Of a DNA stretch of 64,000 nucleotides, positions 58,186-64,000 are shown piece by piece. The notes under the pieces are model-generated. The model worked only from the letters and a program-made list of their open reading frames with translations. It was not told the origin of the DNA and searched no databases. Position numbers and translations under genes: made by a program. Source of the DNA: Hyphomonas neptunium ATCC 15444. Its GTDB lineage: Bacteria > Pseudomonadota > Alphaproteobacteria > Caulobacterales > Hyphomonadaceae. Positions within the stretch are counted from its first letter, which is position 1. Each line of letters starts with the position of its first letter. Where the stretch lies: assembly GCF_000013025.1 (NCBI RefSeq), contig NC_008358.1, positions 992,001 to 1,056,000 on the forward strand, written 5' to 3'.

Positions 58186-59142
58186 ATGACAGAGCTGACC
58201 GCCGCAACCCCCACCAAGCGCCCCGCTACGGCGACTGACTATGTGAACCTGATGAAGCCCCGCATCATGATGCTGGTGGTGTTCACGGCCGTAGCAGGTC
58301 TCGCCGCTGCCAGCGGTATGACCGGCATCACCATGCACCCGGCCATGGCGGCAATTGCCGTGCTGGCCGTTGCGCTCGGCTCGGGCGCGGCCGGCGCCAT
58401 CAACATGTGGTATGACGCCGACATCGACGCCATCATGAGCCGCACCTCGACGCGCCCCATCCCGTCGGGCGCCGTGCCCAAGGAAGAGGCCCTCACAATG
58501 GGCCTCATCATGTCGGGCGTCTCGGTGATGCTGATGTGGCTGGCGTCCAACTGGCTCGCCGCCGCGCTGCTGGCCTTCTCGATCTTCTACTATGGCGTCA
58601 TCTATACGATGTGGCTGAAGCGGGCGACGCCGCAGAATATCGTCATCGGCGGCGGGGCAGGCGCGTTCCCTCCGGTCATCGGCTGGGCCGCCGTCACCGG
58701 CAATACGCCGCTCGACGCCTGGATTCTCTTCGCCATCATCTTCTTCTGGACGCCCCCGCATTTCTGGGCGCTGTCGCTGCTGGCGCACAAGGAATACGCC
58801 AAGGTCTCCGTGCCCATGCTGCCGGTCACCCACGGCGCCAAGGCCACGCGGTTCCAGATCCTCGTCTATACGCTGGTGCTGATCCCGGTCTCGCTTGCCC
58901 CTCTGGCCACCGGTCTGGGCGGCTGGATCTATGGCGCAGTCGCCGGCGGTCTGGGACTGGTCTTCCTGGCTTATGCGGTCGCCATCCTGCGCTCGAAGGC
59001 GGGCGATGACGGCGCCCCGGCGGGCGACATGAAACTCGCCCGCACTGCGTTCCTCTTCTCGATTCTCTACCTCTTCGCCCTATTTGGCGCAGTGCTGGTG
59101 GAGCATGCTGCCGGGCTGCACTTCCCGGTCTTTGGAGCCTGA
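58186..59142 (+). CDS. ctaB: Protoheme IX farnesyltransferase (heme O synthase)
   Basis: A 318-aa, UbiA-type membrane prenyltransferase that attaches farnesyl to heme B, making heme O on the way to heme A for the oxidase. The first Asp-rich motif is NMWYDADIDAIMSRTSTRPIP, and the second region is FFWTPPHFWALSLLAHKEYAKV. About nine helices. It lies 110 bases after ctaD with an intervening hairpin, and is followed by coxF. Confidence 0.96.
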   Translation: MTELTAATPTKRPATATDYVNLMKPRIMMLVVFTAVAGLAAASGMTGITMHPAMAAIAVLAVALGSGAAGAINMWYDADIDAIMSRTSTRPIPSGAVPKEEALTMGLIMSGVSVMLMWLASNWLAAALLAFSIFYYGVIYTMWLKRATPQNIVIGGGAGAFPPVIGWAAVTGNTPLDAWILFAIIFFWTPPHFWALSLLAHKEYAKVSVPMLPVTHGAKATRFQILVYTLVLIPVSLAPLATGLGGWIYGAVAGGLGLVFLAYAVAILRSKAGDDGAPAGDMKLARTAFLFSILYLFALFGAVLVEHAAGLHFPVFGA

Positions 59143-59143
59143 T

Positions 59144-59317
59144 ATGGAAGACCCCACGCTGAAGCCGGATGTCCGCCGGTTCACGCCGGAAGAACTGGCC
59201 GCCCGCAAGAAGCGCAATGTCTGGCTCGGCCTGGCGCTGGGCGGGTTTGTCGTGCTGGTGATGATCACCACCGTTATCCGGCTGGCGACCGGCACCGGTA
59301 TTTCGGGGCGGATGTAA
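59144..59317 (+). CDS. CoxF-like small membrane protein
   Basis: A 57-aa protein: charged N terminus with RRFTPEELAARKKRN, then one helix (VWLGLALGGFVVLVMITTVI). A protein of this size lies between ctaB and ctaG in many alphaproteobacteria and is called CoxF. It starts one base after ctaB ends, and its stop overlaps the ctaG start by one base. Its role in oxidase assembly is assumed from position. Confidence 0.85.
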   Translation: MEDPTLKPDVRRFTPEELAARKKRNVWLGLALGGFVVLVMITTVIRLATGTGISGRM

Positions 59318-59934
59318 TGGGTCTTTCAAACGCGAAAATCGGCCTGATCGCCGGGGGCTTTGCCGCCGGAATGCTCACCCTCGCTTTCGCGGCAGAGCCG
59401 CTCTATTCGGCCTTCTGCGAAGTCACCGGCTTTGGCGGCACCACCCGTGTCGCCACCGAAGGCCCCAAGGAAATGCTGGAGCAGACGGTTGAAGTCCGCT
59501 TCGACGCAAACGTCGCTGATACGCCGCTGGAATTCCGCCCGCTTCAGGGGCCCCAGACCGTCCAGATCGGTCAGCATGGCCTGGCCTTCTATGAGGTGAC
59601 CAACCCGACCGATTCGGAAATCCGCGTCATCGCCAGCTATAACGTGACCCCGCATATGGCGGGCCCGTACTTCAACAAGCTGGAATGCTTCTGCTTCTCC
59701 GAACGCGTCATCGCGGCAGGCGAAACGCGCAAGCTGCCGGTGGTCTATTTCATCTCGCCCAACATGATCGAAGACCGGGTGGCGAAGAACCTCGAAACCA
59801 TCACGCTCAGCTACACTTTCTTTGACAGTGGCACCTATAATGGGCCACGCACGGAAGTGTCGGGCACGGCGCCGGGTGTCGCGCCCGCCGCCGTTCCGGG
59901 CGGGGGTGCGGCAAATCCGGCCACGCCCGGCTGA
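59317..59934 (+). CDS. ctaG: CtaG/Cox11 copper chaperone for cytochrome c oxidase
   Basis: A 205-aa protein that delivers copper to CuB of subunit I. One N-terminal helix, then a periplasmic immunoglobulin-like domain. The copper-binding motif CFCF is present (NKLECFCFSE), with LYSAFCEVTGFGGT near the membrane. A Gly/Pro/Ala-rich tail ends the protein. Confidence 0.96.
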   Translation: MGLSNAKIGLIAGGFAAGMLTLAFAAEPLYSAFCEVTGFGGTTRVATEGPKEMLEQTVEVRFDANVADTPLEFRPLQGPQTVQIGQHGLAFYEVTNPTDSEIRVIASYNVTPHMAGPYFNKLECFCFSERVIAAGETRKLPVVYFISPNMIEDRVAKNLETITLSYTFFDSGTYNGPRTEVSGTAPGVAPAAVPGGGAANPATPG

Positions 59935-60010
59935 AACAGTTGCGAAATAGCGCGCGCTGGCGATAAACAGCGCCAGAGAAATGCATGCGATTCCGGAGGG
60001 GATTGAGATT

Positions 60011-60889
60011 ATGGCCGGCAGCGACGTCAAACACGATTATCACCTGGTGAACCCCTCGCCGTGGCCGCTTCTCGGCTCGCTGGCGGTCACCGTTCTCGCC
60101 ATTGGCGGCGTAACCTACATGAAAGGCCTCTTTGGCCTGGCTGAAGGCTCCTGGTGGCTCATGGCCATCGGCTTTGCCATGGTCCTGTGGGTCATGTTCG
60201 GCTGGTGGGCGACGGTCATCAAGGAAGGCCGCATCGGCGATCACACCCCCGTGGTGGAAATCGGCCTGCGCTATGGCATGATCCTGTTCATTGCCTCGGA
60301 GATCATGTTCTTCGTGGCCTGGTTCTGGTCCTTCTTCGAATTCTCCATCTTCTGGGACGCCCGCGTTGGCGCCACCTGGGATTCGGCCAACGCCCTGTTC
60401 GCCGATGGCCTGAACCGTTTCGCTCAGTGGCCCCCGGCAGACGTGACCACGTTTGACCCCTTCCATCTGCCGCTGATGAACACCCTCGTCCTGCTGCTCT
60501 CGGGTACCACGGTCACCTGGGCCCACCACGCGCTGGCCCATGGCGACATGAAAAGCGCCAAGCTCGGCCTGATCCTCACGATCCTGCTCGGCCTCGGCTT
60601 CACCGCGCTTCAGGTCCTCGAATACAGCCATGCCGGCTTCTCGTTTGATGGCACGCTCTATGGCTCGGCCTTCTACATGGCCACCGGCTTCCACGGCGCC
60701 CACGTCGTCATCGGCACGATCTTCCTGATCGTCTGCCTGATCCGCATGTATGCCGGCAACATGACCCCGAAGAAGCACCTCGGCTTTGAATTTGCCGCCT
60801 GGTACTGGCACTTCGTGGACGTGGTGTGGCTCTTCCTCTTCGCCTTCGTCTATGTCGCGCCGCATCTGGTGCATGGCGGGGGCCACTAG
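60011..60889 (+). CDS. ctaE: Cytochrome c oxidase subunit III
   Basis: A 292-aa, seven-helix subunit stabilising subunit [17 protein letters not shown] starts the protein, [19 protein letters not shown] and the later [14 protein letters not shown] and [19 protein letters not shown] are diagnostic. The start at [11 protein letters not shown] is preferred over an ATG 30 bases upstream. Followed by a terminator; the DUF983 gene often found next is absent. Confidence 0.97.
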   Translation: MAGSDVKHDYHLVNPSPWPLLGSLAVTVLAIGGVTYMKGLFGLAEGSWWLMAIGFAMVLWVMFGWWATVIKEGRIGDHTPVVEIGLRYGMILFIASEIMFFVAWFWSFFEFSIFWDARVGATWDSANALFADGLNRFAQWPPADVTTFDPFHLPLMNTLVLLLSGTTVTWAHHALAHGDMKSAKLGLILTILLGLGFTALQVLEYSHAGFSFDGTLYGSAFYMATGFHGAHVVIGTIFLIVCLIRMYAGNMTPKKHLGFEFAAWYWHFVDVVWLFLFAFVYVAPHLVHGGGH

Positions 60890-60930
60890 GTCCGCTGCCG
60901 CCCCCTGGCGGTGATGGATGACACAATCTG

Positions 60931-60967
60931 GCCCGCCGGTGTTTCCACGCTGGCGGGCTTTGTCTTT
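60931..60967 (+). terminator. Terminator after ctaE
   Basis: GCCCGCC and GGCGGGC arms around 14 bases, then TTTGTCTTT. It separates surf1 from the cta genes. Confidence 0.8.
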
Positions 60968-60979
60968 CTGGCGGTCCCG

Positions 60980-61019
60980 TTTGTCCTAGTTTGTCCTGAT
61001 CTGTCCGAATTTGTCCTGG
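60980..61019. repeat. Four tandem ten-base units upstream of surf1
   Basis: TTTGTCCTAG, TTTGTCCTGA, TCTGTCCGAA, TTTGTCCTGG: exact ten-base period, slightly less than one helical turn, ending ten bases before the surf1 start region. They lie where DUF983 is often found. Confidence 0.8.
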
Positions 61020-61028
61020 ATCTGACCC

Positions 61029-61712
61029 ATGATGTTCCGCCCTTTACCCGTCATGACCGTGCTGAGCGTGATCGCGTTCGCCATCCTCATCCTGTTCGGA
61101 AACTGGCAATGGGCCCGCTACGAGCAGAAGATGGCGCTCAAGGATGCGGTGCCCGAATGGGCTGAAACCACAGGGAAAACGCTCCCCGGCACCGAGCGGA
61201 TTGTCTACGCCTATGCCGATGGCGATGCCGCCTGGCGTCAGGTCACCGCCTTTGAAACGGCCGAGGGCATCCTCTTCCTGCCGGTCTCCATCCACTATTC
61301 GATCGAGGCGCCTCCTGTAGCGGTTGCAACAGTTTCCGAGACGCTCACTTTGCGCGGCCTGTGGCATCCGCCCCAGCGCCGCAACGCCTTCACCACCCCG
61401 GATGAACCGGAGAAGGGCCTCTACTACACCCTCGATCCGGCGACCCTTGCTGCGGCCCTGCCGGCCGATCAGGCCGCGCGGGTTATCCCCCGTGTGTTCG
61501 AGCCCGAAACCCTGATGCGCACGGACTATCCGGCCCCTCAGCCCGTTCCCAATCCCCTCCTTCAGCCCGGTGACAGCGCCCGCCTGCCGCCCGAACGGCA
61601 TTTTGGCTATGCAATCACCTGGTGGGGCCTCGCCATGGCGCTGATCGGTGTGTATCTGGCCTTCCATCACCAGCGCGGGCGGCTGCGTTTCAGGCGGGAG
61701 AACATCCAGTGA
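61029..61712 (+). CDS. SURF1-family oxidase assembly protein
   Basis: A 227-aa inner-membrane protein that helps insert heme a into cytochrome oxidase. Helix one is FRPLPVMTVLSVIAFAILILFGNWQW with the conserved LGxWQ-like FGNWQWARYEQK. The C-terminal FGYAITWWGLAMALIGVYLAFHH is the second helix. The long periplasmic loop has LTLRGLWHPPQRRN. Its stop overlaps the thrC GTG start. Confidence 0.94.
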   Translation: MMFRPLPVMTVLSVIAFAILILFGNWQWARYEQKMALKDAVPEWAETTGKTLPGTERIVYAYADGDAAWRQVTAFETAEGILFLPVSIHYSIEAPPVAVATVSETLTLRGLWHPPQRRNAFTTPDEPEKGLYYTLDPATLAAALPADQAARVIPRVFEPETLMRTDYPAPQPVPNPLLQPGDSARLPPERHFGYAITWWGLAMALIGVYLAFHHQRGRLRFRRENIQ

Positions 61713-63091
61713 AGTATATTTCGACCAGAGGTCAGGCGGAACCTGTTGATTTTGCAGGCGCTTGCCTGGCGGGCCTTGCCACGGACGGCGGCCTCTACGT
61801 GCCCGAGAGCTGGCCGCAGATTGCCCCCGCCACGCCGGGTGAACCCTACGCCGAGACCGCCGCGCGCATCCTCTCCGCCTTTGCCGGCGACGCGATTCCC
61901 ACCGACGTGATGCGCCGCCTCTGCACGCAGGCCTATGACCGCTTTGCCCACCGCTCGGTTGCCCCGCTGACGCAGGCCGGGCCGGGTCTCTGGCTGATGG
62001 AGCTGCACCACGGGCCAACGCTCGCCTTCAAGGATGTGGCGATGCAGATCATCGGCCAGATCTATGACTATCTCCTCGGCCTTTCCGGCCAGCGGATGAC
62101 CGTAACCTGCGCCACGTCCGGCGATACCGGCGGGGCCGCCGCCGGCGCGTTTGCGGGCGCGGAGAATGTGCGCCTCGTGATCCTGCATCCGCATGAGCGG
62201 GTCTCGCCGGTCCAGCGCCTGTTCATGACCACCACCGGGGCTGAGAACGTCCTCAATATCTCGGTCGATGGGGATTTTGACGACTGCCAGTCGATGGTCA
62301 AATCGATGTTCGCGGACAAGGCATTCTCAGCCAGTGTTGGCCTCTCAGGTGTCAACTCGATCAACTGGGCGCGCATTGCTGCCCAGTCCGTCTACTACGC
62401 CACCGCCAGCGCCCAGCTGGGCCACCGCCCGCTGCGCTTTGTGGTGCCCAGCGGCAATATGGGCGACGCGCTGGCAGGCTATGTTGCCGCCCGCTGCGGC
62501 CTCCTTCCGGGTGGCCTCGAAATCCACTGCGCGGTGAACGAGAACGACACGCTGGCCCGCGTGTTCAACACCGGCAAGATGACCCGCCAGGCGGCTGTGG
62601 CCACGCCCAGCCCGGCGATGGACATCTCCGTGCCGTCTAATTTCGAGCGCCTGCTGTTTGAAGTGACCGGCCGGGACGCCGACGCGGTGCGCCGCACTTA
62701 CGAGACCTATGCCCAGCAGGGCGAGGTGGACATTCCCGAGGCGGCCAGGGCGCGCCTCTCCTGCACGGGGCTGTCGGCGGCGTCGGTGGGCAATGCCGAT
62801 ACCCTCGCCGAGATGGAGCGTTTCCGGCAGGAGACCGGCTGGCTGATCTGTCCGCACACGGCGGTGGGCACGCAGATTGCGCGCCGCCTGAAGCCGTCTG
62901 ACGCTGTCGCCACAATCGTTCTGGCCACGGCAGCTGCCACGAAATTCCCTGAGACGGTCAAGGAAGCGACCGGGGAGGATGCGCCGCTGCCCAGCCGCTG
63001 CGCCGAGCTGGTTGATCGCGGGGAGGTGTTCGAGCGGTTTGCTTCCGATCCGGCAGCCGTCCGCGCCCGAATCGCCGCCTTCGCTGGCTAG
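61709..63091 (+). CDS. thrC: Threonine synthase
   Basis: A 460-aa PLP enzyme converting O-phosphohomoserine to threonine. KYISTRGQAEPVDFAGA starts the protein, HHGPTLAFKDVAMQ holds the PLP Lys, TCATSGDTGGAA is the phosphate-binding region, and VPSGNMGDALAGYVA is typical. The GTG start overlaps the surf1 stop (GTGA), so translation is coupled. In relatives an M16 peptidase gene commonly follows; here it is absent. Confidence 0.97.
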   Translation: MKYISTRGQAEPVDFAGACLAGLATDGGLYVPESWPQIAPATPGEPYAETAARILSAFAGDAIPTDVMRRLCTQAYDRFAHRSVAPLTQAGPGLWLMELHHGPTLAFKDVAMQIIGQIYDYLLGLSGQRMTVTCATSGDTGGAAAGAFAGAENVRLVILHPHERVSPVQRLFMTTTGAENVLNISVDGDFDDCQSMVKSMFADKAFSASVGLSGVNSINWARIAAQSVYYATASAQLGHRPLRFVVPSGNMGDALAGYVAARCGLLPGGLEIHCAVNENDTLARVFNTGKMTRQAAVATPSPAMDISVPSNFERLLFEVTGRDADAVRRTYETYAQQGEVDIPEAARARLSCTGLSAASVGNADTLAEMERFRQETGWLICPHTAVGTQIARRLKPSDAVATIVLATAAATKFPETVKEATGEDAPLPSRCAELVDRGEVFERFASDPAAVRARIAAFAG

Positions 63092-63101
63092 GGCGTCTGC
63101 C

Positions 63102-63671
63102 ATGGCGTTTGTTCCGCTCGATACGGTGATTGCGGGCAAGCGGGTGGCGCTGCTGGCGGCGCGGAAATCCGACTATGAAGAATGGGCGGCCCTTCGCACG
63201 GTGAGCCGCGATTACCTTGAGCCATGGGAGCCGAGCTGGCCCAGCGACGCGCTGAGCCGCAAGGACTGGCAGCGGCGTGTCCAGGTCTGGACCAAGGCCT
63301 GGAAAGCGGGCAGCGGCTATGTGTTCCTGATCCGGCGCCTGAGCGACAATGCGCTGATTGGCGGTGCCTCTCTGACACAGGTGCGCCCCTGGCCGGCCAA
63401 CAGTGCCAGCCTTGGTTACTGGATGGGCGCGCCCCATGCCGGGCAGGGCTATATGAAGGAAGCGGTCGAAAGCCTGTGCGCATGGGCGTTTCCGATGCTT
63501 AACCTTGTGCGCATAGAAGCCGGTATCGTTCCGGAGAATGATCGCTCCCGCGGTGTGCTGGAAGGCACGGGATTTGCTGAAGAGGGACGGGCAAGCGCGT
63601 ATCTGGAGATTGCCGGACAGCGCCGCGACCACATCCTTTTCGCTCTCGTCAGGGCGGATATTCGCCGCTAG
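63102..63671 (+). CDS. GNAT N-acetyltransferase, RimJ-like
   Basis: A 189-aa acetyltransferase of the RimJ/RimL type. LEPWEPSWP, LIGGASLTQVRPWPANSASLGYWMGAPHAGQGYMKEAV (acetyl-CoA pyrophosphate loop region) and RIEAGIVPENDRSRGVLEGTGF are conserved. It probably acetylates a ribosomal protein or other N-terminal amine. Ten bases after thrC. Confidence 0.92.
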   Translation: MAFVPLDTVIAGKRVALLAARKSDYEEWAALRTVSRDYLEPWEPSWPSDALSRKDWQRRVQVWTKAWKAGSGYVFLIRRLSDNALIGGASLTQVRPWPANSASLGYWMGAPHAGQGYMKEAVESLCAWAFPMLNLVRIEAGIVPENDRSRGVLEGTGFAEEGRASAYLEIAGQRRDHILFALVRADIRR

Positions 63672-63683
63672 GTAACGAGATAT

Positions 63684-64000
63684 ATGGCAAAACGCACCCC
63701 TAATGAGCCCCAGGGCAGCTGGCACTGGCGCGGCGAGGCAGGCCGCCTCGTCATCGAGGCGCCCACCGGCACGCTGCTATCAGACCTTTCGGGGGACTGG
63801 TCGCTCGACGCGCTGGAGAAGATGGTCGAGGGGCTGAGCCGTGGCCGGCTGGCCAAGGCGCTGTCGACCGGCGAGGGCGGCCCGGTGCGCTGCGGCCTGC
63901 GCCTCTCCAATGGCCGCGACATCCACTTCGTCGGCGCCTTCGTGACGGACAGTGAAGCACGCGGCATGCTGCTGTCGGGCGAGACCTTCCCGGAGATCGA
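63684..64000 (+). CDS. N-terminal part of an unidentified protein, possibly a signalling protein (cut by window edge)
   Basis: The frame from the ATG at 63684 is open to the window end (at least 105 codons): KRTPNEPQGSWHWRGEAG, LSDLSGDWSLDALEKMVEGLSRG, VRCGLRLSNGRDIHFVGAFVTD. The pattern is like the start of a PAS-type sensory region. In Caulobacter-type genomes a GGDEF-EAL cyclic-di-GMP protein lies near this cox-thrC cluster, which makes that a candidate. The visible part alone does not prove it. Confidence 0.55.
   Translation, partial: MAKRTPNEPQGSWHWRGEAGRLVIEAPTGTLLSDLSGDWSLDALEKMVEGLSRGRLAKALSTGEGGPVRCGLRLSNGRDIHFVGAFVTDSEARGMLLSGETFPEI

Noticed and set aside
60911..61165. Small gene between ctaE and surf1 in place of DUF983
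   Set aside because: The frame runs through the terminator and the decamer array and overlaps surf1 in another frame; no DUF983 motif is present.

Overview
This is about 64 kb of high-GC, densely coding chromosome from an alphaproteobacterium. The gene orders clpS-clpA beside a phasin and a penicillin-binding carboxypeptidase, tldD near the aa3 cytochrome oxidase cluster ctaC-ctaD-ctaB-coxF-ctaG-ctaE-surf1-thrC, and lon beside a tRNA-Val are typical of the class. The style and gene content suggest Caulobacterales, possibly Hyphomonadaceae. That placement is inference, since no rRNA is present. I saw no prophage, insertion sequence or CRISPR array.

Left third (1-25 kb): the 3' part of lon with a strong terminator, tRNA-Val, and a three-domain lipoprotein. 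Then comes a catabolic and detoxification stretch: a Baeyer-Villiger-type monooxygenase, a dienoyl-CoA isomerase-like crotonase, gpsA, a DUF2306-like membrane protein, a non-canonical thiolase, a haloalkane dehalogenase, a LysE exporter, an HCCA isomerase-like DsbA-fold protein, a FAD hydroxylase and a SnoaL-like protein. An arsenic operon arsR-acr3-arsC-arsH follows, diverging from an apparently internally deleted MFS transporter. Next are a methyltransferase-like protein, a SulP transporter with a tandem universal stress protein, a DUF2177 membrane protein, tRNA-Gly, crcB, an RluC-type pseudouridine synthase, a HAD phosphatase and the ATP12 chaperone.

Middle (25-44 kb): pccB, an amidohydrolase lipoprotein, a DUF695/RraB-like protein, and an unrecognised pair of genes (a coiled-coil protein with four membrane helices, then a membrane-anchored vWA-like protein). 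A MarR regulator follows, divergent from a compact cluster of GST, YCII, VOC, DUF4287, VOC and tandem DUF1428 genes. The section ends with an outer-membrane beta-barrel, a FlaA1/CapD-type nucleotide-sugar dehydratase, tRNA-Ile(CAT), a SIMPL protein, kdsD and a D,D-carboxypeptidase.

Right third (44-64 kb): phasin, a TTC38-like TPR protein, DUF1499, clpS-clpA (clpA starts with TTG), a serine beta-lactamase-fold hydrolase, DUF454, rhodanese and tldD. A tetR/SDR divergent pair has three matching operator palindromes between the genes. The complete aa3 oxidase biogenesis cluster, thrC, a GNAT acetyltransferase and the start of a further gene cut by the window edge complete the window.

The plus strand is G-rich on the left and C-rich on the right whichever strand carries the gene. 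This suggests a replication-strand switch within the window. Apart from the lon-to-lipoprotein gap, which holds a terminator and a tRNA, no intergenic stretch exceeds about 300 bases.
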